DNA of 64,000 nt from an uncultured Sinobacteraceae bacterium (GTDB lineage Bacteria; Pseudomonadota; Gammaproteobacteria; Nevskiales; Nevskiaceae): NCBI GenBank assembly GCA_903822975.1, contig CAIJRD010000011.1, positions 512,924 to 576,923 of the forward strand, in the 5' to 3' direction. The position numbers and the translations under genes are program-made. Shown one piece after another: positions 18,930 through 26,211 of this stretch. The notes below the pieces were generated by a model. That model was given only the letters and a program-made list of their open reading frames with translations. It was not told the origin of the DNA and searched no databases. Within the stretch, counting starts at the first letter, position 1; every line of letters starts with the position of its first letter.

Positions 18930-19550
18930 ATGTGCCTGATCGTCTACCAAGCACGCGGAATGACCACGCCGCCGGAGCTGTTGCGCTCGGCAGCCGAGTA
19001 CAACCCGGACGGCTTCGGTTTCATGGGCTTCGGCAGCAGCGGCAAACCGCGCATAACCCGCACCGATGACAGCGATCCGCGGTTGGCGCTGGCGCTGGCC
19101 GAGGAATTCGCCGGTCGCGAATGCGCGTTTCATTTTCGCTATCGCACGCGCGGCTCGTCGCAGGCCGAGAACCTGCATCCGTTCCGCGTGGCACAGGGGA
19201 TGTACCTGATGCACAACGGCACCGCCAAGGTGGAGTTGCGCCAGGCCGGGCTGTCGGACACCTGGCATCTGGTCAACGACTACCTGGCACCGTTGCTGTC
19301 GCACCGTCGCAAGCTGATCTACGACCGTTCCTTCCGGCGCATCCTCGATCAATGGCTCGGCCCGCAGAACCGGCTGGTCATCCTCGACGAATCGGAAGGC
19401 CGCATCGAGGTCATGCATCGCGCTGACGGCTTCGAATGGAACGGGCTGTGGCTGAGCAACACGCGCTGGGTCGATCGCCGCCTGCTGGGGCTTGAGAAGG
19501 ATCGCGATCCGGGCGGCACGCACCGCGCGGCCGAAGTGAGATTTTGCTGA
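18930..19550 (+). CDS. Class II glutamine amidotransferase-like (Ntn-hydrolase) protein
   Basis: 206 residues beginning MCLIVYQARG. After Met removal Cys2 would be the N-terminal nucleophile, as in class II amidotransferases. Further family features: EYNPDGFGFMGFG, FHFRYRTRGSSQAENLHPF and the loop MYLMHNGTAKV. No synthase domain follows, so it is a stand-alone Ntn-hydrolase; its acceptor or substrate is unknown. The start at 18930 is preferred to upstream in-frame codons because only it places Cys at position 2. It is co-directional with the Mop gene upstream and cysB downstream. Confidence 0.78.
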   Translation: MCLIVYQARGMTTPPELLRSAAEYNPDGFGFMGFGSSGKPRITRTDDSDPRLALALAEEFAGRECAFHFRYRTRGSSQAENLHPFRVAQGMYLMHNGTAKVELRQAGLSDTWHLVNDYLAPLLSHRRKLIYDRSFRRILDQWLGPQNRLVILDESEGRIEVMHRADGFEWNGLWLSNTRWVDRRLLGLEKDRDPGGTHRAAEVRFC

Positions 19551-19665
19551 GACGGTAATCGTTGGATGGAAACGAAGGCGGACCACCCGCCACGACACAC
19601 CAGTACCGGCACGCTGGAGTTCGAGTCGCAAAGCGGCACCAAAACAAAACAAAGGGTCTGAATCA

Positions 19666-20646
19666 ATGAAACTGCGCCAACTGCATTACATCCATGAGGT
19701 CGCGCATCGCGGTCTCAACGTCACCGCTGCCGCCGAGGCGCTGTTCACCTCGCAGCCGGGCGTGTCGAAGCAGATCCGTCTGCTCGAGGAAGAGCTGGGC
19801 GTCGACATCTTCCAGCGCAACGGCAAGCACCTGAGCACGGTGACGCCCGCCGGGCAGCGCATTCTCGAATACACCAAGCGTCTGCTGCTGCAGGCCGACA
19901 ACATCCGCAATATCGCCGAGGAATTCCGCGATACCGATCGCGGTTCGTTGAGCCTGGCCACCACGCATACGCAGGCGCGCTACGCGCTGCCGCCGGTGGT
20001 GCGCAAGTTCCGCGACCAATATCCGCAGGTGGCATTGCATCTGCATCAGGGCACCCCGCCGGAAATCGCCAAGCTCGCCGCCGAAGGCGAAGCCGACTTC
20101 GCCATCGCGACCGAAGCGCTCGAACACTTCGACCAATTGGTGATGCTGCCCTGCTACCACTGGAACCGCAGCATCCTGGTGCCGAAGAACCATGCGCTCG
20201 CGCAGAAGAGCAAGCTCACGCTGGGCGACATCGCCGCGTTTCCGCTGATCACCTACACCTTCGGCTTTACCGGTCGCTCCAAGCTCGACCAGGCCTTCGC
20301 AGCACATGGCCTGCGGCCCGATGTGGTACTGACTGCGGTCGATGCCGACGTCATCAAGACCTACGTGCGGCTCGGGCTCGGCGTCGGCATCATCGCCTCG
20401 ATGGCCTACGACGCGAAGGCGGATGCCGACCTGGTGTCGCTGAAGGCGGATCACCTGTTCGAGCCGAGCACCACCCACATCGGCTTCCGCCAGGGCATGT
20501 TCCTGCGCGCTTATATGTACGACTTCATCACCGAATTCGCGCCGCATCTGTCGCACGATCTGGTCGAGGAAGTGGCCGCCATCGAGGATTCCGAGGTGCG
20601 CAATCGCCGCGTGCATGAGTTGATCGCCAAGCTGCATTCGATCTGA
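19666..20646 (+). CDS. cysB: LysR-type transcriptional regulator CysB
   Basis: 326-residue LysR regulator (E. coli CysB is 324). The N-terminal winged HTH MKLRQLHYIHEVAHRGLNVT with TSQPGVSKQIRLLEEELG is the CysB signature. The C-terminal inducer-binding domain includes TTHTQARYALPPVV, which carries the Thr residues used for sulfate/thiosulfate or N-acetylserine binding, and ITYTFGFTGRSKLDQAF. It activates sulfate-assimilation genes, and the neighbouring cysI-DUF934 unit is a likely target. A GC-rich hairpin follows the stop. Confidence 0.95.
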   Translation: MKLRQLHYIHEVAHRGLNVTAAAEALFTSQPGVSKQIRLLEEELGVDIFQRNGKHLSTVTPAGQRILEYTKRLLLQADNIRNIAEEFRDTDRGSLSLATTHTQARYALPPVVRKFRDQYPQVALHLHQGTPPEIAKLAAEGEADFAIATEALEHFDQLVMLPCYHWNRSILVPKNHALAQKSKLTLGDIAAFPLITYTFGFTGRSKLDQAFAAHGLRPDVVLTAVDADVIKTYVRLGLGVGIIASMAYDAKADADLVSLKADHLFEPSTTHIGFRQGMFLRAYMYDFITEFAPHLSHDLVEEVAAIEDSEVRNRRVHELIAKLHSI

Positions 20647-20655
20647 GGGCCACCC

Positions 20656-20690
20656 GGGGGCGTCGGCGGTGAGCCGTCCGCGCCCCTTTG
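20656..20690 (+). terminator. Candidate intrinsic terminator after cysB
   Basis: GC-rich stem GGGGGCG paired with CGCGCCCC (one bulge), enclosing an inner GGC/GCC pair, followed by only TTTG. It begins ten bases after the cysB stop. The short T-run makes the call moderate. Confidence 0.5.
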
Positions 20691-20779
20691 ATCCGGCTTG
20701 GATCGGTTAGTTATTAGCTTATGCCCGGCTTAGGCGAGTAAAGTACGCGCCCGCACTGAGGTAGCACGGGTTAAAAGCT

Positions 20780-22465
20780 ATGTACCGCTACGACGAATAC
20801 GATCAAAAACTGGTCGACGAGCGCGTCGCGCAGTTCCGCGATCAGACTCGCCGTTTCCTGGCCGGTACGCTCGGCGAGGACGAATTCCGCGCGCTGCGCC
20901 TGCGCAACGGTCTTTACGTGCAGCGCTTCGCACCGATGCTGCGAATCGCGATTCCGTACGGCCTGCTGTCCGCCAAGCAGATGCGCATGCTCGCGCACAT
21001 CGCGCGCAAGTACGACAAGGGCTACGGCCACTTCACCACCCGCCAGAATCTGCAGTTCAACTGGCCCAAGCTGGCGGAAGTGCCGGACCTGCTGGCCGAC
21101 CTCGCCACGGTGCAGATGCACGCGATCCAGACCAGCGGCAACTGCATCCGCAACATCACCGCCGATCATCTCGCCGGTGTCGCCGACGACGAACTGGTCG
21201 ATCCGCGTCCGTACTGCGAATTGACGCGCCAGTGGTCGAGCTTCCATCCGGAATTCAACTGGCTGCCGCGCAAGTTCAAGTTCGCGTTCTCGGCTTCGAT
21301 CAACGACCGCGCGGCGACGCGCGTGCACGACATCGGCGTGCATCTGGTGAAGAACGAGCAGGGCGAACTCGGCTACAGCATCTTCGTCGGCGGCGGCCTC
21401 GGTCGCATGCCGATGCTCGGTCATCTGATCCGGCCGTTCCTGCCGGAAGTCGACCTGTTCTCGTATCTCGAAGCGATCCTGCGCATCTACAACCTGCAAG
21501 GCCGCCGCGACAACATTCACCGCGCGCGCATCAAGGTGCTGGTCAAAGCGCTCGGGCCGGAGAAGTTCACCGAACTGGTTGAAGCCGAGTGGGCCAAGAT
21601 CAAGGACGGCTATCTGAAACTGCTGCCGGAAGATATCGAGCGCATGAAGGCGCGCTTCGACGTTCCGGCCTACGTCGATGCGGCCAGCGCCGACAACGGC
21701 AGCTTCGATGCGCAACTCGCCGCCGACAGCAAGTTCGCCGCCTGGGCCAAGCGCAATCTGCGCACGCATGTGAAGCCGGGCTACGCCGCCGTTTTCGTGT
21801 CGCTGAAGGCCAATGGTGTGGCGCCCGGCGACGTCACCGACCGCCAGATGGATGCGCTCGCCGATCTCGCCGAACGATTCAGCTTCGACGAACTGCGCGC
21901 CACGCACGACCAGAATCTGGTGCTGGCCGACGTTGCCAAGAACGACATCTATGCGCTGTGGCAGCAACTTGCCGGGCTCGGCCTGGCGACACCGAACATC
22001 GGGCTGCTGACCGATCTGATCTGCTGCCCCGGCCTGGATTTCTGCTCGCTGGCCAACGCCGGTTCGATCGGCGTGGCGCAGGACATCTTCGACCGCTTCG
22101 AGGATTTCGACTATCAGCACGACATCGGCGACATCAAGCTGAAGATGTCGGGTTGCATGAACGGCTGCGGCCACCACACCGTGGGCCACATCGGCATTCT
22201 CGGCGTCGATAAGTCCGGCGAAGAGTGGTACCAGGTAACGCTCGGCGGCTCCGCCGAGAACGATGCCGCGCTCGGCGACCGCACCGGCCCTTCGTTCAGC
22301 CGCAGCGACATCGCACCGGCAATCGAGAAAATCATCGAGGTCTACCTCGAACAGCGCGAAGCCGCAGAAGAAAGCTTCCTGGCGACCTATCGTCGCGTCG
22401 GCATGGCGCCGTTCAAGGCGCGGCTCTACGACAAGGCCGATGCGCACGCCGAGGAAGCCGCATGA
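20780..22465 (+). CDS. cysI: Siroheme/4Fe-4S nitrite/sulfite reductase (CysI-type)
   Basis: 561-residue assimilatory reductase with two nitrite/sulfite reductase repeats (half-domains about 50-310 and 320-540). The siroheme-[4Fe-4S] ligands are in the required pattern: Cys416 and Cys422 (CPGLDFC), Cys459 and Cys463 (CMNGC). Sulfite reductases of this short type take electrons from ferredoxin or a small reductase rather than a fixed CysJ partner; no cysJ is visible. Reduction of sulfite to sulfide is favoured over nitrite because cysB is immediately upstream and a DUF934 gene is coupled downstream. An AT-rich stretch TTAGTTATTAGCTTAT about 65 bases upstream may hold the promoter or CysB site. 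Confidence 0.9.
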   Translation: MYRYDEYDQKLVDERVAQFRDQTRRFLAGTLGEDEFRALRLRNGLYVQRFAPMLRIAIPYGLLSAKQMRMLAHIARKYDKGYGHFTTRQNLQFNWPKLAEVPDLLADLATVQMHAIQTSGNCIRNITADHLAGVADDELVDPRPYCELTRQWSSFHPEFNWLPRKFKFAFSASINDRAATRVHDIGVHLVKNEQGELGYSIFVGGGLGRMPMLGHLIRPFLPEVDLFSYLEAILRIYNLQGRRDNIHRARIKVLVKALGPEKFTELVEAEWAKIKDGYLKLLPEDIERMKARFDVPAYVDAASADNGSFDAQLAADSKFAAWAKRNLRTHVKPGYAAVFVSLKANGVAPGDVTDRQMDALADLAERFSFDELRATHDQNLVLADVAKNDIYALWQQLAGLGLATPNIGLLTDLICCPGLDFCSLANAGSIGVAQDIFDRFEDFDYQHDIGDIKLKMSGCMNGCGHHTVGHIGILGVDKSGEEWYQVTLGGSAENDAALGDRTGPSFSRSDIAPAIEKIIEVYLEQREAAEESFLATYRRVGMAPFKARLYDKADAHAEEAA

Positions 22466-22956
22466 GCACGCTGATCCGCGGCAACGCGGTCGTCGCCGAC
22501 GACTGGCTGGAACTCGACGACGAGACGGCCGTACCTTCGGGTGCGTCCGTGATCGTCAGCCTCGCGCGCTGGCAGTCCGGCCGCGAGGCACTGGCTGCGG
22601 CTGCGCGCGTCGGTCTGCGGCTGCCCAACACCGAGGACATCGACGCCCTGTGGCCGCTGCTGCGCGAGCGCCCGCTGATCGCACTGCAATTCCCGAAATC
22701 CAGCGATGGACGCGCGTTTTCGCAGGCGCGACTGCTGCGCGAGCAGCACGGCTTCGACGGCGAGATTCGCGCAACCGGCGACGTTCAGCGTGATCAATTG
22801 CAGTTCATGCAGCGCTGCGGCTTCGACGCGTTTGCACTGCGCGCCGACCAGAACGTCGACGACTGCCTGAAGGCGCTGCGCGACTTCGATCTCGCCTATC
22901 AGCATGCAGCGCGCGCGGATCTGCCGCTGGTCTGGCAGCTGCGTCGCGGCAGCTGA
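22462..22956 (+). CDS. DUF934 family protein, partner of CysI
   Basis: 164-residue DUF934 protein. Family features: the opening WLELDDE, a central strand-helix with LPLxxR-like DALWPLLRERPLIALQFPKSSDGRAFSQARLLRE, and RATGDVQRDQLQFMQRCGFDAFAL. DUF934 genes almost always follow a short-type sulfite reductase; a helper role in sulfite reduction is presumed but the biochemistry is not established. Its ATG overlaps the cysI stop (ATGA), showing translational coupling. Confidence 0.9.
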   Translation: MSTLIRGNAVVADDWLELDDETAVPSGASVIVSLARWQSGREALAAAARVGLRLPNTEDIDALWPLLRERPLIALQFPKSSDGRAFSQARLLREQHGFDGEIRATGDVQRDQLQFMQRCGFDAFALRADQNVDDCLKALRDFDLAYQHAARADLPLVWQLRRGS

Positions 22957-22970
22957 TCCAAGCGCCTACA

Positions 22971-22994
22971 GTCGGCGCCCCCGCAGGCGCCGAC
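22971..22994 (+). other. Perfect 9-bp hairpin between the cysI unit and moaA
   Basis: GTCGGCGCC, loop CCCGCA, GGCGCCGAC, fifteen bases after the DUF934 stop. No T-run follows, so it is not a classic intrinsic terminator. It could be a Rho-assisted end or part of the moaA leader. Confidence 0.6.
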
Positions 22995-23117
22995 GCGAAG
23001 CCTGCAGACTTGAGCGCTCGCGCAAGCTGTGCGGGCTCGCGAACACCGGGGAACTCCAGGTAAACGCAGCGGCCTGATTGGCGTCGTCATACAATGATTC
23101 CGCATGAGCGTTCCCAC

Positions 23118-24134
23118 ATGAGCTTGCTGCCCCGCCCCACCGCGCCGATGCCGGCCAAACCGGTGGCGGATCGGTTCGGCCGCGTCAAACGCAAGCTGCG
23201 CGTATCGCTGACCGATCGCTGCAACTTCCGCTGCCCGTACTGCATGCCGGAAACGCCGGACTTCATGCCGCGCGCCGACCGCCTGAGCCGCGACGAATTG
23301 CAGCGCGTGCTGCGGCTGTTCGTCGCCGACCTCGGCGTCAATCGCCTGCGCCTGACGGGTGGCGAGCCGCTGCTGCGGCGCGACCTCGAAGCGGTGATCG
23401 AAGAATGCGGCGAACTGCGGCCGCTCGGTCTCGAACGCGTTTCGCTGACCACCAATGCCGCGCTGCTGGCGCGCCGCGCCGAGGGCCTGCAGCGCGCCGG
23501 CCTCGACGATCTCAACATCAGCCTCGACGCGCTGACGCCGGCGACCTTCGAAAAACTCTCCGGCGGTCGCGGTGTGGCACCGGTGCTGGACGGCATCCGT
23601 GCAGCACGCGATGCAGGGCTGTCGCTGAAGCTCAACACCGTGGTGGTGCGCGGCATGAACGAGGACGAAATCCTGCCGTTGACGCGCTGGGCGGTACGCG
23701 AACGCCTGAGCCTGCGATTCATCGAATTCATGCCGCTCGATGGTCGCGGCGAATGGTCGCGCGAACGCGTCGTCAGCCAGGCGGAGATTCTTGAACGCTT
23801 GCGCAGCGAGTTCGAAGTCGAAGCGCTACCGCGCAGCAATGATCCGGCCGCGTACTACCGCGTCGGCAGCGAATCCGAAATCGGCGTCATCGCCACCGTC
23901 TCCAATCCGTTCTGCGCATCCTGCGATCGCCTGCGCATCACCGCCGACGGCTCGCTGTATCCCTGCCTGTTCTCGCAACGCGGCACGTCGCTGCGCGAGT
24001 TGATGCGCAGCGGTGCCGACGACGTCGCACTCGCCGCCAGCATCCGCGACACCGTCTGGCACAAAGACGCCGGCTACGCCGCGCATCCGGGTTATGTGGA
24101 GCGACCGATCGCGATGAATTCGCTGGGCGGCTGA
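23118..24134 (+). CDS. moaA: GTP 3',8-cyclase MoaA (molybdenum cofactor step 1)
   Basis: Radical SAM enzyme that with MoaC converts GTP to cyclic pyranopterin monophosphate. 338 residues from ATG 23118; ATG 23094 in frame is an alternative and neither has a strong ribosome-binding site. The N-terminal SAM cluster is Cys35, Cys39, Cys42 (CNFRCPYC). The C-terminal substrate-binding cluster is Cys266, Cys269, Cys283 (CX2CX13C). The conserved C-terminal Gly-Gly (SLGG end) is present, as required for activity. It heads the moaA-D-E-C group. Confidence 0.95.
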   Translation: MSLLPRPTAPMPAKPVADRFGRVKRKLRVSLTDRCNFRCPYCMPETPDFMPRADRLSRDELQRVLRLFVADLGVNRLRLTGGEPLLRRDLEAVIEECGELRPLGLERVSLTTNAALLARRAEGLQRAGLDDLNISLDALTPATFEKLSGGRGVAPVLDGIRAARDAGLSLKLNTVVVRGMNEDEILPLTRWAVRERLSLRFIEFMPLDGRGEWSRERVVSQAEILERLRSEFEVEALPRSNDPAAYYRVGSESEIGVIATVSNPFCASCDRLRITADGSLYPCLFSQRGTSLRELMRSGADDVALAASIRDTVWHKDAGYAAHPGYVERPIAMNSLGG

Positions 24135-24138
24135 GCGT

Positions 24139-24192
24139 CCGTTCAAGGTTCCGTTCAAGGTTCAGTTCAATCATCCGTTCAAGGTTCCGTTT
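24139..24192. repeat. 12-bp tandem repeat CCGTTCAAGGTT
   Basis: Units at 24139, 24151 and 24175 are exact; the unit at 24163 reads CAGTTCAATCAT, and a partial copy ends the array. It lies in the gap between moaA and moaD (24135-24319). The unit is closely similar to the 12-base array at 59226-59321. Confidence 0.88.
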
Positions 24193-24319
24193 ACTTGCGC
24201 CGCCGCCACTTCGCATGGCGCCGCGCGGCGCAGTTGCGAGTTACCGCCGTCACGCCCAAGGCGCCCACGAATACGCCTCGCATAGAATGCCGACACGCTC
24301 CTTTGCGCATTGAACCCGA

Positions 24320-24565
24320 ATGAATCTGCTGATCGACTGCTATGGCCCGGCCGCGCGCTGGTGCGGCGCCGAGCGCCTGACGCTCGAGCTGCCCGGCGGC
24401 GCCTGCGTGGCCGATGCGCTCGACCTGCTCTCGCTGCGCTACCCGGAATTCGCCGCGCGGCGCGCATCGATCGCCGTGGCGCTGGACGACACGGTGGTGT
24501 CGCCGCAGGCCTTAGTTGCCGACGGCAAGCGACTGGCGCTGATTCCACCGGTGAGCGGCGGATGA
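24320..24565 (+). CDS. moaD: Molybdopterin synthase sulfur carrier subunit
   Basis: 81-residue ubiquitin-like protein ending in Gly-Gly (PPVSGG), the site where MoeB adenylates and a thiocarboxylate is formed. Its thiocarboxylate supplies sulfur to cyclic pyranopterin in the MoaD-MoaE complex. The beta-grasp pattern is seen: LLIDCYGPAARWCGAE, TLELPGGACVADALDLLSLRYPE, VALDDTVV, ALIPPVSGG. The stop overlaps the ATG of a 42-codon ORF. Confidence 0.93.
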   Translation: MNLLIDCYGPAARWCGAERLTLELPGGACVADALDLLSLRYPEFAARRASIAVALDDTVVSPQALVADGKRLALIPPVSGG

Positions 24566-24690
24566 TGCGTTTCACTGCGCGAATGATTGCGATGCGCGCG
24601 CTGCATCCTGCGTCGTCGCAAGAGATTCATGCATTGCGCCTGCCGGCACGGCCGCTCGCGCACCGCCTCGTGTGCGGAGCGCAGGCGTGA
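24562..24690 (+). CDS. Possible 42-aa ORF bridging moaD and moaE
   Basis: An open frame of 42 codons starts with ATG overlapping the moaD stop (ATGA at 24562-24565) and ends with TGA overlapping the likely GTG start of moaE (GTGA at 24687-24690). The peptide is basic (MMRFTARMIAMRALHP...RLVCGAQA) with no recognised domain. Exact stop/start junctions at both ends are what a translationally coupled gene would show. High-GC DNA yields such frames easily, so it may just be a bridge that carries ribosomes to moaE. Function unknown. Confidence 0.35.
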   Translation: MMRFTARMIAMRALHPASSQEIHALRLPARPLAHRLVCGAQA

Positions 24691-25124
24691 GCGCGCAACG
24701 CCTGCTGCAAGGTCCATTGCAAGTCGCCGACTGGCTCGCAGCCCCCGCACCGGCCGACTGCGGCGCGCTGGCGTTCTTCGCCGGCACCGTGCGCAACCAG
24801 CACGAAGGTCGCGCGGTCAGCGGCATGCATTACCACGCCTATCCGGCTCTGGCCGAAGCGCGCCTGCTCGAAATCGAAACCGAGGCCGCGTCGCGCTTCG
24901 GCGTGTACTGCCGCGTGGCGCACGCCGTAGGCGAGTTGGTGGTGGGAGACGTCAGCGTTGTTGTCGTCGTGCATGCACCACATCGCGCGGCCTCGTTCGA
25001 TGCCTGCCGCTGGGCGATCGACACCATCAAGCAGACCATTCCGATCTGGAAGGAAGAGCGCTACGTCGACAGTAGCAGTCGCTTCCTCGAAGGGCAGATC
25101 CTCAAAGACGTCAAGGACGCATGA
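24687..25124 (+). CDS. moaE: Molybdopterin synthase catalytic subunit
   Basis: 145 residues from GTG 24687 (MSAQRLLQGPLQV); an ATG at 24672 in frame is the alternative. MoaE transfers sulfur from MoaD to cyclic pyranopterin to form molybdopterin. Family blocks: ALAFFAGTVRNQHEGRAVSG, the YHAYPALAEARLLEIE helix, and the catalytic region AVGELVVGDVSVVVVVHAPHR with WKEERYVD containing the substrate-binding Lys. It is followed after seven bases by moaC. Confidence 0.93.
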   Translation: MSAQRLLQGPLQVADWLAAPAPADCGALAFFAGTVRNQHEGRAVSGMHYHAYPALAEARLLEIETEAASRFGVYCRVAHAVGELVVGDVSVVVVVHAPHRAASFDACRWAIDTIKQTIPIWKEERYVDSSSRFLEGQILKDVKDA

Positions 25125-25131
25125 ATCCGCA

Positions 25132-25560
25132 ATGAAGAACGTAGGCGAGAAACCGGTGACCCAACGCGTCGCCGTGGCACAGGCGATTCTGGATGCGCCC
25201 GCCGAAGTGATCGCGCGCCTGCGCAACGGCGGCGTCGACAAGGGCGACGCGCTGGAAATGGCGCGCGCGGCGGCCTACCTCGCCGCCAAGCGCACGCCGG
25301 ACCTGCTGCCGCTGTGCCACCCCTTGCTGCTCGACAAGATCGACGTGCGTTACGAATTCACCGAGACCTCGGTGACCGTGCGCGTCGAGGTGGGCACGCA
25401 GGCGCGCACCGGCGTGGAGATGGAGGCGCTCACCGCTGCGGCGATCGGTGCCCTGACGCTGTACGACATGCTCAAGCCGCACGCCGGCACCGCGCTGATG
25501 ATTCACGACGTGCTGCTGCTGAAGAAAACCGGCGGCAAATCGCTGTTCGAGCGGGCCTGA
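25132..25560 (+). CDS. moaC: Cyclic pyranopterin monophosphate synthase
   Basis: Converts 3',8-cyclo-dihydro-GTP (MoaA product) to cPMP. Core family blocks are intact: VDKGDALEMARAAAYLAAKRT, LLPLCHPLLLDKIDV, GVEMEALTAAAIGALTLYD and LKKTGGKS, including the Lys and His of the active site. At 142 residues it is about 15-20 shorter than usual: the N-terminal segment before the equivalent of MVDVS is missing, and no in-frame start upstream restores it. Whether the short form is active cannot be judged here. It is the last gene of the moa group. Confidence 0.92.
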   Translation: MKNVGEKPVTQRVAVAQAILDAPAEVIARLRNGGVDKGDALEMARAAAYLAAKRTPDLLPLCHPLLLDKIDVRYEFTETSVTVRVEVGTQARTGVEMEALTAAAIGALTLYDMLKPHAGTALMIHDVLLLKKTGGKSLFERA

Positions 25561-25938
25561 GGCGGCGGCGGAGCTAAGGTCGCCGACCGGCTCGAAGCCG
25601 CAACGAAACCGACGACTCGACGCGGCAAGATGCTGCAATCGAGGGCGGCACCCGAGCAGCAATCGAGGCGGTAGCCGATCGGCAGCCGAGCAGCAAGAGA
25701 TATTGAATCGCCGGATCGCTTTGAGCGTGTCCGCGCGCGAGGTACGACGGCCGTATTCAGAACCCGGCCACAGGACGCGATCCAAGCCGCATCGCGGCCA
25801 AACGGGCGCAGTGGAACGGCCAGCCGCATGGGCAAGGTTTGGCCTGCGACGCGCGGCGACTTACTATCGCGCTCAAGCCCTGCGCCCAGCGTTACGAACA
25901 TCCGCCTGGCGACCGAGCGGCAAATCATTGGAGGAGTC
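25561..25938. other. 378-base gap before the acyl carrier protein gene
   Basis: No convincing gene. Two imperfect direct repeats around CGAGCAGCAA (about 25650 and 25687) and GCAATCGAGG occur. A strong ribosome-binding site (GGAGGAG, 25930-25936) ends the region. A promoter for the ACP gene is expected here but none is clear. Confidence 0.5.
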
Positions 25939-26211
25939 ATGGAAGATGCGGTCGAAAGCCAGTTGCGCGATCTGATTTCGCGCAATCTGAAGGTCAATCC
26001 CGCGTTGATCGTGCCCGGCTCCAAGCTGTCCGAATGGGGCGGCGATTCGCTGCTGTTCCTGGAAACCATCTTCGAGGTCGAAAGCCATTTCGACATTCAG
26101 TTTCCCGATGTCGGCAAGGAACGCATCACCGATTTCGATGCGCTGGTGGCGCTGGTCAAACGGCAACTGGCGCTGAACGGTTCTGATATCGGAACCGATG
26201 CCGCCGTCTAG
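25939..26211 (+). CDS. Acyl carrier protein
   Basis: 90-residue carrier protein with the phosphopantetheine attachment Ser37 in WGGDSLLFLE, followed by the helix-II region FEVESHFDIQFPD. Helix I is QLRDLISRNL. A strong GGAGGAG precedes the ATG. It differs from the housekeeping AcpP (which has a DSLDTVELVMALEE-like helix II) and so probably serves a dedicated pathway. It overlaps the start of the ketosynthase gene by 14 bases, so both probably act together. Confidence 0.85.
   Translation: MEDAVESQLRDLISRNLKVNPALIVPGSKLSEWGGDSLLFLETIFEVESHFDIQFPDVGKERITDFDALVALVKRQLALNGSDIGTDAAV

Noticed and set aside
20771..22447. Minus-strand open frame of 558 codons opposite cysI
   Set aside because: Covers cysI almost exactly in antisense, with no domains.
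22957..23117. Possible molybdenum cofactor riboswitch in the moaA leader
   Set aside because: A strong hairpin exists, but I could not align the conserved Moco RNA core.
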